Below, in pieces: positions 1-5,840 of a stretch of DNA of 13,769 bases. How positions within the stretch are numbered: position 1 is the stretch's first letter; each line of letters starts with the position of its first letter. This stretch comes from Gammaproteobacteria bacterium (GTDB lineage Bacteria > Pseudomonadota > Gammaproteobacteria > Pseudomonadales > Porticoccaceae), in assembly GCA_006227015.1 (NCBI GenBank), contig SBGI01000180.1, positions 1-13,769 on the forward strand, in the 5' to 3' direction. The notes under the pieces were generated by a model. It had not been told where the DNA came from. It made no database searches and saw only the letters and a list, made by a program, of their open reading frames with translations. Both the position numbers and the translations under genes were made by a program.

Positions 1-1
1 T

Positions 2-619
2 AACCGGCTGGTCCAGCTGGAGGGGCTTGAGCATATTGAGCAATTGAATGGCCGGGGTGCATTGCTGATGGCCATCCATTACACCACGCTGGAAATAGGG
101 GCCTCGTCATTATCTGCACGCCACTCCATTGATGGTATGTATCGGGCACACAAAAACCCGGTCTACGACTATGTGCAAAGTCGGGGCCGCAGGGCACGCG
201 ACCCCATCGGCGTGGTGTATCCGCGGGAAGACGTTCGGGGTATGTTCAAGGCGCTGCGTCAGGGACGCATTATCTGGTATGCCCCGGATCAGGATTACGG
301 CCGCAAGCAAAGTGTTTTTGCCTCTTTCTTTGGAGTGCAGGCTGCCACAGTGACCGCCACTGCTCGGTTTGCCAAAACCGGCAATGCAGCGGTTTTGCCT
401 TTTTCCCATGTACGCCTACCGGGTAGCCTGGGGTACCGAGTCACAATACATCCGCCACTGGAAAATTTTCCTGTGGGTGATGATGTGGCTGATGCTGAAA
501 CCGTAAACCGCAAGGTCGAAGAGTTTATCCTTCAGCAGCCCGGCCAATACATGTGGATTCACCGTCGTTTCAAGACTCGCCCCGAAGGGGAAGTGCGCCC
601 TTATCCGAAAAGTAAATAA
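2..619 (+). CDS. lpxL: Lipid A biosynthesis lauroyl acyltransferase (LpxL/HtrB family), 5' end missing
   Basis: This inner-membrane acyltransferase adds a secondary lauroyl-type chain from acyl-ACP to Kdo2-lipid IVA in lipopolysaccharide synthesis. The reading frame is open to the left edge, so the N-terminal membrane anchor and roughly the first third of the usual ~300 residues lie outside the window. The visible part carries the HX4E catalytic motif of the family (HYTTLE, about residues 24-29 of the fragment). It also has the RPEG-containing C-terminal block (MWIHRRFKTRPEG) and the WYAPDQDYG block, both very close to E. coli LpxL/LpxP as I remember them. A TTG at 44 is only an internal codon, because coding similarity (GLEHIEQL) continues upstream of it. 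LpxL and LpxP cannot be told apart from this fragment. A 114-bp gap separates it from dapA. Confidence 0.9.
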   Translation, partial: NRLVQLEGLEHIEQLNGRGALLMAIHYTTLEIGASSLSARHSIDGMYRAHKNPVYDYVQSRGRRARDPIGVVYPREDVRGMFKALRQGRIIWYAPDQDYGRKQSVFASFFGVQAATVTATARFAKTGNAAVLPFSHVRLPGSLGYRVTIHPPLENFPVGDDVADAETVNRKVEEFILQQPGQYMWIHRRFKTRPEGEVRPYPKSK

Positions 620-640
620 AGATAGCGGGCATCCGAAGAT

Positions 641-678
641 AAGACCGTTAAATCTTGTGTAAGTGCTTGTGCGGTCTT
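641..678 (+). repeat. Imperfect hairpin between lpxL and dapA
   Basis: AAGACCG at 641-647 is the exact reverse complement of CGGTCTT at 672-678, with a 24-nt loop. No T-run follows, so it does not look like an intrinsic terminator. It could be chance or a leader element upstream of dapA; nothing else in the sequence distinguishes these. Confidence 0.25.
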
Positions 679-695
679 GAGCGGGTCAGTACCAT
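667..695 (+). promoter_or_regulatory. Weak candidate promoter for dapA-bamC-MBL
   Basis: TTGTGC (667-672) and TACCAT (690-695) are separated by 17 bp and would start transcription about 30 bp upstream of the dapA ATG. The -10 matches four of six consensus bases and the -35 only three. The call rests mainly on position, in the only sizeable gap before three tightly spaced genes. Confidence 0.25.
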
Positions 696-733
696 TACGC
701 CTTTGATTTTTCTACTGACTTTTTGAGGCTCTG

Positions 734-1639
734 ATGATCACCGGAAGTATTGTTGCTCTGGTCACTCCCATGCTGCGTAAGAACCTGGAAGTGGACTGGG
801 ATCGGCTGAAGCATCTGGTGGAGTGGCATATTGAGCAGGGCACAAATGCCATTGTGGCAGTAGGCACCACCGGGGAGTCTCCCACCCTGGATGTTCAGGA
901 ACACATGGCGACCATTGCTGCTATCGTTGAGGATGCCGCTGGCCGCATTCCCGTGATTGCCGGAACCGGCGCCAATTCCACCCGGGAAGCCATAGAATGG
1001 ACCCAGCGTGCCCAGCAAGCGGGTGCCGATGCCTGTCTTCTGGTAACACCCTACTACAACAAGCCGACCCAGGAAGGCCTTTATCTCCACCACAAGGCTA
1101 TTGCTGAAGCGGTGGATATTCCACAGATTTTATACAATGTTCCGGGCCGAACTGCCTGCGATATGTTGCCCGAAACCGTGATCAGGCTTGCGGAGATTCC
1201 CAATATCGTCGGTATCAAGGAAGCCACTGGCAATATGGATCGCGCGCGTCAATTGGTTGATAGCTGCCCGTCGGATTTTGCAATCTATTCAGGGGATGAC
1301 GCCACTGCCCTTGAGTTGATTCTGATGGGTGGGCATGGGGATATTTCGGTGACGGCGAACGTTGCGCCACGGTTAATGTCTGAGATGTGTCGGCTCGCTT
1401 TGGCAGGGCAGGCAGAAGAAGCCCGTGCGATTAACCAGTTATTGTTACCGCTCCACCGAGATTTGTTTGTGGAGTCGAACCCTATACCCGTAAAGTGGGC
1501 CGTGGCTGAAATGGGACTGATGGAACATGCCATCCGTCTGCCGTTGACGGATCTGTCAGCCGAGCACCACGACACTGTGTTGAAGGCCCTTAAACAAGCC
1601 GGTTTACTGAACGGTAATGAAGATAAAGCGGAGTCCTGA
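734..1639 (+). CDS. dapA: 4-hydroxy-tetrahydrodipicolinate synthase
   Basis: DapA condenses pyruvate with L-aspartate-4-semialdehyde in the cytoplasm, the first committed step toward diaminopimelate and lysine. The 301-residue protein matches the E. coli enzyme (292 aa) almost end to end, with a few extra residues at the C-terminus. The Schiff-base lysine is K162 in GIKEATGN. The proton-relay residues are T45/T46 in GTTGES and Y134 in YNVPGRT, with R139 at the active-site entrance. The [12 protein letters not shown] block is also present. The ATG at 734 is preceded by GAGG at 725-728 at good spacing, and [13 protein letters not shown] is the standard N-terminus. The stop codon abuts the bamC ATG, so the two are very likely co-transcribed. 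No lysine riboswitch is seen upstream; the gap is too short for one. Confidence 0.98.
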   Translation: MITGSIVALVTPMLRKNLEVDWDRLKHLVEWHIEQGTNAIVAVGTTGESPTLDVQEHMATIAAIVEDAAGRIPVIAGTGANSTREAIEWTQRAQQAGADACLLVTPYYNKPTQEGLYLHHKAIAEAVDIPQILYNVPGRTACDMLPETVIRLAEIPNIVGIKEATGNMDRARQLVDSCPSDFAIYSGDDATALELILMGGHGDISVTANVAPRLMSEMCRLALAGQAEEARAINQLLLPLHRDLFVESNPIPVKWAVAEMGLMEHAIRLPLTDLSAEHHDTVLKALKQAGLLNGNEDKAES

Positions 1640-2686
1640 ATGAAACCTAGCCTGAAACTGTTTTGTGTGACGGTGCTGACATTGGCCGTGGCAGGCTGCG
1701 GTCAAAAAGTAGTGAGGGATCGCAGCAATGATTACCTGCGGGCAGAAGAGGTTGCTCCCATGTCTGTGCCGGAGGATCAAAGCAGTGCCGCCATAGGTGA
1801 ACTCTACGATATTCCGGTGATCGCTGACACGGCTGGAGCCCCCCAACGGTTTAAGCTGCCAAGGCCTCAACCTCTCTCGGAAAACCTGTTTGAAGATATC
1901 GTCAAGATTGAGAGTTTTGGCGACAAGCGATGGATTGCCATTAATAAGCCCCCGGCTGAAGTCTGGCCCAGAATTCGCAATATCCTGTCGCGTAGCCAGG
2001 TTCCCACCACCCGTGTGGACGCCACTGCAGGTGAAATTGAAACGGCCTGGTTGGAGTTCAAGGATGATGATGAAAACGCCCATCGTTTCCGTTTTACCAT
2101 CAGGCCAGGTGTTGGTGTTAACAGTACCGAAGTCAGCATTTTGGAAATGGCCGCGCCGCTGGGCAAAGAGGCCGAATCTTCCGAATGGCCACAAACGTCC
2201 ATGAGCGACGCTCGAGAGCAGGAGTTTTTGCAGATCACCTCCGATGCTCTGGATAATGAAATTAACAGTGGCAGCGTGTCTCTTCTGGCGCAGAATATCG
2301 GTGGAGAAGACCGTGTGCAGGTCATTGCCGATGAGGACATTGATCCCTACCTTCAGATCAAGCTCGGTTACGAGAGAGCATGGAATTCAGTGATTAATTC
2401 CCTTTCAAAAGGTGGCTTTACCGTGCTGGACCAGGATCGCTCTGCCGGCAGGGTAAGTGTTGAGTTCAAGGAAATCATCCCGGTCGACGAAGGTGGCACG
2501 ACCCTGATGGAAATCGTTCTCAACTTCGGCAAGAAAGATGTGGAGACTCCGCCAGTCAAATACCAGGTAACACTTTCTGAAAACCAGCAGGCCATTGAAG
2601 TCAGGGTCTTAGACGATGCCCGCAATCAGCTCGATCGACCCTCGGCAATGAAACTCCTCAAAGTGATTCGTGGCAACCTAAGTTAA
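1640..2686 (+). CDS. bamC: Outer-membrane assembly lipoprotein BamC (NlpB)
   Basis: BamC is a lipoprotein subunit of the BAM complex, which folds beta-barrel proteins into the outer membrane. A lipoprotein signal runs from residue 1, with lipobox VAGC and the lipidated cysteine at C20. An extended N-terminal segment follows; RSNDYLRAEEVAPMSVP (about 28-44) resembles the conserved part of BamC that lies along BamD. Two helix-grip-like domains are expected at about 100-215 and 225-345. Overall identity to E. coli BamC is low by eye, so the call rests on the lipoprotein signal, the length (348 versus 344 aa), the conserved N-terminal motif and the position behind dapA, which is the same in E. 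coli and Pseudomonas. GGAG at 1630-1633, inside the end of dapA, serves as ribosome binding site. The ATG follows the dapA TGA with no gap. Confidence 0.93.
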   Translation: MKPSLKLFCVTVLTLAVAGCGQKVVRDRSNDYLRAEEVAPMSVPEDQSSAAIGELYDIPVIADTAGAPQRFKLPRPQPLSENLFEDIVKIESFGDKRWIAINKPPAEVWPRIRNILSRSQVPTTRVDATAGEIETAWLEFKDDDENAHRFRFTIRPGVGVNSTEVSILEMAAPLGKEAESSEWPQTSMSDAREQEFLQITSDALDNEINSGSVSLLAQNIGGEDRVQVIADEDIDPYLQIKLGYERAWNSVINSLSKGGFTVLDQDRSAGRVSVEFKEIIPVDEGGTTLMEIVLNFGKKDVETPPVKYQVTLSENQQAIEVRVLDDARNQLDRPSAMKLLKVIRGNLS

Positions 2687-2691
2687 GAGGG

Positions 2692-3453
2692 ATGCGTTTT
2701 GCCTCACTAGGCAGTGGTAGTAAGGGTAATGCCACCGTTGTTGACTGTGGCAAGTCCCGGTTCTTGGTGGACTGTGGCTTTTCTATTCGGGAAACAGAAC
2801 GTCGCCTGCAGCGTCTCGAATTAACACCGGCTGATATCAGTGCTGTACTAGTCACCCATGAGCATACAGATCACCTGCGCGGTGTTCTCCCGCTGGCAAA
2901 AAAATACAATATTCAGGTTGTGATGACAGCGGGCACCAGCAAGGTGCTCAAGTCACCCCACGCGTCCTTGACGCTGATTGACAGTCATTCTCCCTTTGAG
3001 TGTGATGGTGTGACGATCACCCCGGTTTCGGTGCCTCACGATGCCAGAGAGCCTGTACAGTATATTTTCAGCAGCCATGGGTTGCGGTTGGGGGTGCTAA
3101 CGGATATCGGCAGTATCACGTCCCATGTGGTTGATGAATATTCCGGTTGTGATGGTTTGCTGTTGGAATGTAACCATGACTTACAGATGTTGCTCAGTGG
3201 CACGTATCCCCAGGCTTTAAAGCAACGCATTTCCAGCCCCTGGGGGCACCTTAGCAATGATCAGTCGTTGGCCCTTCTTGAAAGTCTTGATCTGCGGCGA
3301 ATGCAGCACCTTGTCGTTGGCCATATTAGTCAGCAAAACAATGCCTTGGATATTGTGCAGGAGTTGATGCAAGAGATTGATTCCCGCTTGCCTTCTGTTC
3401 ACTATGCCTGTCAGGAAGAGGGCTTTGACTGGCTGGAGTTAAAGGCTTCCTAA
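2692..3453 (+). CDS. MBL-fold metallo-hydrolase, WalJ/YycJ-like
   Basis: This is a cytoplasmic metallo-beta-lactamase-fold protein of 253 residues. It has the full metal-binding signature HEHTDH at residues 56-61 and further likely ligands at H116 (VPHD), D138 (LTDIGS) and H209 (VGHIS). The N-terminus MRFASLGSGSKGN is characteristic of the YycJ/WalJ group, which is related to RNase Z/PhnP-type hydrolases. Its substrate is not established; nuclease or phosphodiesterase activity is the usual inference. The gene starts 5 nt after bamC. The only Shine-Dalgarno-like run, GAGGG at 2687-2691, touches the ATG, so translational coupling to bamC is likely. The start is supported by the conserved N-terminal glycine-rich strand. 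The gene is probably the last of the dapA-bamC unit. Confidence 0.9.
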   Translation: MRFASLGSGSKGNATVVDCGKSRFLVDCGFSIRETERRLQRLELTPADISAVLVTHEHTDHLRGVLPLAKKYNIQVVMTAGTSKVLKSPHASLTLIDSHSPFECDGVTITPVSVPHDAREPVQYIFSSHGLRLGVLTDIGSITSHVVDEYSGCDGLLLECNHDLQMLLSGTYPQALKQRISSPWGHLSNDQSLALLESLDLRRMQHLVVGHISQQNNALDIVQELMQEIDSRLPSVHYACQEEGFDWLELKAS

Positions 3454-3535
3454 GGACGCAAGGGGTGAATCCCCGACATTTTGTGATCGGTTGTGCTGAG
3501 CATTTGCACAGTCTTGAGGATTTTTCAGGCGTTTG

Positions 3536-3544
3536 TTGTCCACA
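3536..3544 (+). promoter_or_regulatory. DnaA-box-like nonamer
   Basis: TTGTCCACA differs at one position from the consensus DnaA box TTATCCACA. It sits at the left edge of an AT-rich stretch whose right side holds further boxes. Taken alone it could be chance. Confidence 0.3.
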
Positions 3545-3660
3545 ATTACACTAATAACTTTATGGAAATCTTTAGAACCTTCTCTAAGTTATTGATTCCT
3601 GATTTTTAAAATCATAACTTGTTGAATAATAACAAGAAATTAAACTGATTAAAAAATAAC
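3541..3660. other. AT-rich core of a gene-free region, with repeated heptamers and small palindromes
   Basis: By hand count these 120 bp contain 27 G or C (about 22%), far below the flanking genes. No plausible gene is present. The heptamer ATAACTT or its complement AAGTTAT occurs at 3554-3560, 3586-3592 and 3614-3620, and a fourth time at 3722-3728 in the hairpin downstream. Two perfect small inverted repeats are present: GATTTT/AAAATC around 3607, and CTTGTT (3618-3623) with AACAAG (3631-3636). The rest of the 345-bp gap (3454-3798) holds only short G/C-rich dyads (GGGG 3462-3465 with CCCC 3471-3474; CCCC 3676-3679 with GGGG 3687-3690), the DnaA-box cluster and two hairpins, all listed separately. 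Confidence 0.6.
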
Positions 3661-3712
3661 CACTTTGTATCTATACCCCTGCCCATGGGGAGTTGGACGA
3701 GTTTTACGAAAG

Positions 3713-3747
3713 TAATACACAAAGTTATCCACAGATTTTGTGGGTAA
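3713..3747. promoter_or_regulatory. Cluster of three DnaA-box-like nonamers
   Basis: TTATCCACA at 3725-3733 is a perfect consensus DnaA box. TAATACACA at 3713-3721 differs at one position from the degenerate form TTATNCACA. The complement strand reads TTACCCACA at 3747-3739, one mismatch and in opposite orientation. With the AT-rich stretch on the left, this recalls the layout of a replication origin or a DnaA-binding locus. The second and third boxes also form the arms of a terminator-like hairpin, so the resemblance may be a by-product of that structure. Confidence 0.45.
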
Positions 3748-3754
3748 CTTTTTT
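3721..3754 (+). terminator. Hairpin with T-run downstream of the MBL hydrolase
   Basis: The arms 3721-3733 and 3739-3751 pair over 13 positions, with a single T-G wobble (3728/3744) and a 5-nt loop, and T occupies 3749-3754. This has intrinsic-terminator form on the + strand, but it lies about 270 nt after the preceding stop codon and its stem is only moderately GC-rich. On the - strand only three T follow, so it would be weak for the convergent lipoprotein gene. Confidence 0.55.
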
Positions 3755-3777
3755 GAAGAAAGTCGCAAATATTGTCA

Positions 3778-3794
3778 ACGAATTTCTAATTCGT
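3778..3794 (-). repeat. Perfect 7-bp hairpin just after the LRR lipoprotein gene
   Basis: ACGAATT (3778-3784) and AATTCGT (3788-3794) pair perfectly around a 3-nt loop, beginning 4 nt beyond the stop codon of the - strand gene. No T-run follows on that strand, so it may protect the 3' end or act as a weak terminator; this is inference. Confidence 0.35.
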
Positions 3795-3798
3795 CCGT

Positions 3799-4242
3799 TT
3801 ATTGAGAACAGTGGGCGGGAAGAGTGACTCCATCGCTGGTTTGATCCGCAAGTAACTTGCCATCCCTACAGCTGAGTTGGTCATTGCCTGTCAGTAACAC
3901 TGTTTTGAGGTGGCCCAGGAACAGTAACGGTTTGATTTCCGTCAGAGAGTTGTTATCCAGGTTGATGTGTGTGAGACCCGTGAAAATTTCCAGGCCTGCC
4001 AATGTTCGAATACCTGCATTAGAGCAATTGAGTTGTAGTACCTCACTGGCTTTATGGGCTTGGTGATCAAGGATGGCCTGTTTGACACAGTTTGACAGGC
4101 CCTGATCGGCGATCTTGTAATCAGTAAAGAGGCCGGGTTGTTCGAAAACCGGTTGCTCATTAAAGGTATAGGTGTAATTTTCGCAGCCGGTCAGTACGAC
4201 AGCAGAAAGAAGTATGGCAATTAAAATGAGTATGTTTTTCAT
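3799..4242 (-). CDS. Small leucine-rich-repeat lipoprotein, function unknown
   Basis: This 147-residue protein has a clear lipoprotein signal: hydrophobic residues 4-17, lipobox LTGC and lipidated C20. The mature part begins with an aromatic/polar stretch (ENYTYTFNEQP). From about 68 to 120 it carries short leucine-rich repeats (LNCSNAGIRTLAGLE, LTHINLDNNSLTEI, LKTVLLTGN), two to three units of the protein-interaction type. C52, C73, C125 and C145 may pair as disulfides in the periplasm. The residue after the lipidated cysteine is E, not D, so outer-membrane delivery is expected. No convincing Shine-Dalgarno sequence precedes the ATG, but no other start keeps the signal peptide. It is divergent from the yiaD-like gene and ends at the AT-rich gap. 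The partner is unknown. Confidence 0.8.
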   Translation of the reverse strand: MKNILILIAILLSAVVLTGCENYTYTFNEQPVFEQPGLFTDYKIADQGLSNCVKQAILDHQAHKASEVLQLNCSNAGIRTLAGLEIFTGLTHINLDNNSLTEIKPLLFLGHLKTVLLTGNDQLSCRDGKLLADQTSDGVTLPAHCSQ

Positions 4243-4282
4243 AAGGCTGCGAACCAGTTAATGTCGGAGACCGGCAAATTAC

Positions 4283-4310
4283 TTGAAAAGGTTTTTGCTT
4301 CTATCACAAT
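4283..4310 (+). promoter_or_regulatory. Candidate promoter for the YiaD-like gene and rsmJ
   Basis: TTGAAA at 4283-4288 (five of six) and CACAAT at 4305-4310 (four of six) are 16 bp apart, in the divergent region upstream of the OmpA-type lipoprotein gene. The implied transcript has a leader of roughly 60 nt. Confidence 0.35.
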
Positions 4311-4314
4311 AAGG

Positions 4315-4343
4315 ATAAAGCAAATTTGTAAATAAGGTGTCAA
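4315..4343 (-). promoter_or_regulatory. Candidate promoter for the LRR lipoprotein
   Basis: On the - strand a perfect TTGACA (4343-4338) is followed after 17 bp by CTTTAT (4320-4315), a poor -10 with three matches. It would give a leader of about 65 nt and would lie face to face with the + strand candidate promoter. Confidence 0.35.
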
Positions 4344-4379
4344 AGCCTCCAACTTTTTGTTCATGAATGAGGAATAACC

Positions 4380-5030
4380 ATGAAAAAACTTCTGTTAATA
4401 GCACTGCTGGGAGCGTTGACAGCCTGTATGTCTACTGATCCCTACACCGGTCAGCAAAAGGCCAGTAACACGGCCAAAGGCGCAGGCATTGGTGCTGTGA
4501 CGGGCGCGATTATTGGTGCTGCAACGTCCAGTGATGATGATCGCAAAAAAGGTGTGCTTACCGGCGCTGTTGCAGGTGCTGCTGTGGGTGGGGGCATCGG
4601 TTATTACATGGATCGCCAGGAAGCGGCACTGAGAGCGAAGTTGGAAGGTACCGGCGTCAGAGTTGTTCGCGAGGGCGACAATATTCGTCTCGTCATGCCA
4701 AGCAATATTACGTTTGGCGTTGACCGCTATGAAGTGCGCCCCGAGTTCTACAGCACCCTGGAGTCAGTCGCCATCGTGTTGAAGGAGTTCAACAAGACCA
4801 ATATTCGCATTGCCGGCCATACTGATTCCACGGGCAGCGCCGAATATAACCAGACGCTCAGCGAGCGCCGGGCAGCCAGTGTTGGACAGTTGCTGATCAG
4901 CCAGGGAGTCGCCAGCGGTCGAGTCTGGGCCACAGGTTACGGAGAGCGTTATGCAATTGCCGACAATGGTACCGAGTCTGGGCGCCAAGCCAATCGACGG
5001 GTAGAGCTGGAGCTAGTACCCATTCAGTAA
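4380..5030 (+). CDS. yiaD: YiaD-type outer-membrane lipoprotein with glycine zipper and OmpA domain
   Basis: This lipoprotein should sit in the outer membrane and bind peptidoglycan. The signal peptide ends in lipobox LTAC with C16, and S18 after it favours outer-membrane sorting. Residues 34-77 form a glycine-zipper region (GAGIGAVTGAIIGA, then GAVAGAAVGGGIGYYMD), a likely membrane-inserting or oligomerising helical hairpin. Residues about 106-216 are an OmpA C-terminal domain, with the peptidoglycan-binding pattern GHTDSTGS (146-153), LSERRAASV (160-168) and NRRVEL (205-210). Length and domain order match E. coli YiaD, which is reported as a multicopy suppressor of a bamD mutation. GAGGA at 4369-4373 precedes the ATG at good spacing. 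One base separates it from rsmJ. The ortholog label is by similarity only. Confidence 0.92.
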   Translation: MKKLLLIALLGALTACMSTDPYTGQQKASNTAKGAGIGAVTGAIIGAATSSDDDRKKGVLTGAVAGAAVGGGIGYYMDRQEAALRAKLEGTGVRVVREGDNIRLVMPSNITFGVDRYEVRPEFYSTLESVAIVLKEFNKTNIRIAGHTDSTGSAEYNQTLSERRAASVGQLLISQGVASGRVWATGYGERYAIADNGTESGRQANRRVELELVPIQ

Positions 5031-5031
5031 G

Positions 5032-5835
5032 ATGACAGACAATCTTTCTATCCTATACCGGCCCGGCTTTGAAAGCCGGGCCGATTTCCTTTCCGTGTCA
5101 CTGGGTTTACGGAGCTATGCCGATGCAGACAGTAGCCTGCTTTTGGGTATGGCCCTGGTCGTAGATACTGAGGGGCTTGCCCTGCAACAGCTGGGCCCGA
5201 AAGCCCCGGGGCCTGTGCGTTGTGATTTCACTTCTGGCGCCAGTCGACACCGACGTCTGTACGGTGGTGGAAAAGGTCAGGATATTGCCAAGGCCGTTGG
5301 GCTGGCTCAGAAAGGATTTAAGCCCCGGGTTCTGGATTTAACGGCCGGGCTGGGTCGGGATGGTTTTGTCCTCGCCAGTCTCGGCGCTGAAGTTACATTG
5401 GTGGAGAGGCACCCGGTTGTTTTTGCCCTGTTGAGCGACGGGTTAAACCGGGCCCGAGACACTGCGAATAGGGATGCAGATGCAGAGCTGCTGGGTATTC
5501 TTGATCGTATGCATGCTGAGCAGAGTGAGTCAGCCAGCTACCTGCAGAACCTGTCTGCTGATCAATCACCGGATGTGATTTATCTCGACCCGATGTTTCC
5601 CCCCAGAGAAAAGTCGGGCAAGGTAAAAAAGGAGATGCAGCTATTTCATCAATTGGTAGGCATGGAGGCAGAAGACAGTGACAGGCTTTTGTCCCTGTCA
5701 CTGCATCAGGCCAACTACCGGGTGGTGGTGAAACGACCCACTCATGCGCCCTCTCTCAAAGGGCCGGAACCGGGTTATTCCCTTAAGGGGAAATCTACCC
5801 GCTTTGATATTTATCCCCTGAAAAAACTGCCCTAG
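5032..5835 (+). CDS. rsmJ: 16S rRNA (guanine(1516)-N(2))-methyltransferase
   Basis: RsmJ transfers a methyl group from S-adenosylmethionine to N2 of G1516 in 16S rRNA. The 267-residue protein has the family SAM-binding motif LDLTAGLGRDG (101-111), ending in an acidic strand (VTLVER). It also has the catalytic-type motif YLDPMFPP (184-191) and the C-terminal VVVKRP...RFDIY block, all as in E. coli YhiQ/RsmJ. SRHRRLYGGGKGQDIAKAVG (71-90) is another family signature. The ATG at 5032 lies one base after the preceding stop, without a strong Shine-Dalgarno. An in-frame GTG at 5095 would delete the N-terminal strand that homologs have, so the first ATG is preferred. A strong hairpin covers codons 10-18. 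The gene converges on the DUF481 gene with only 5 bp between the stop codons. Confidence 0.95.
   Translation: MTDNLSILYRPGFESRADFLSVSLGLRSYADADSSLLLGMALVVDTEGLALQQLGPKAPGPVRCDFTSGASRHRRLYGGGKGQDIAKAVGLAQKGFKPRVLDLTAGLGRDGFVLASLGAEVTLVERHPVVFALLSDGLNRARDTANRDADAELLGILDRMHAEQSESASYLQNLSADQSPDVIYLDPMFPPREKSGKVKKEMQLFHQLVGMEAEDSDRLLSLSLHQANYRVVVKRPTHAPSLKGPEPGYSLKGKSTRFDIYPLKKLP
5059..5083 (+). repeat. Perfect 12-bp inverted repeat inside the start of rsmJ
   Basis: The arms 5059-5070 and 5072-5083 are exact complements around a single G at 5071; nine of each twelve bases are G or C. The sequence downstream (ATTTCCTTTCC) is pyrimidine-rich but has no true T-run. Placed 29 nt after the yiaD-like stop and 27 nt into rsmJ, it could partly terminate or attenuate the upstream transcript, or stabilise its 3' end. 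The structure is seen directly; the function is inferred. Confidence 0.6.
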
Positions 5836-5840
5836 AGAAT

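Noticed and set aside
1604..2194. 196-codon - strand frame opposite bamC
   Set aside because: It is a shadow of the bamC frame with no plausible domain or ribosome binding site.
3454..3798. Chromosomal replication origin (oriC)
   Set aside because: Genes on both sides mostly point toward the region, and the hand-sampled G/C bias runs opposite to that of an origin. No origin-linked genes (dnaA, dnaN, mnmG, rpmH) are present. Reported only as a DnaA-box cluster.
5095..5097. Downstream GTG start for rsmJ placing the hairpin in an intergenic space
   Set aside because: It lacks a ribosome binding site and would remove the N-terminal strand found in E. coli and Pseudomonas RsmJ.
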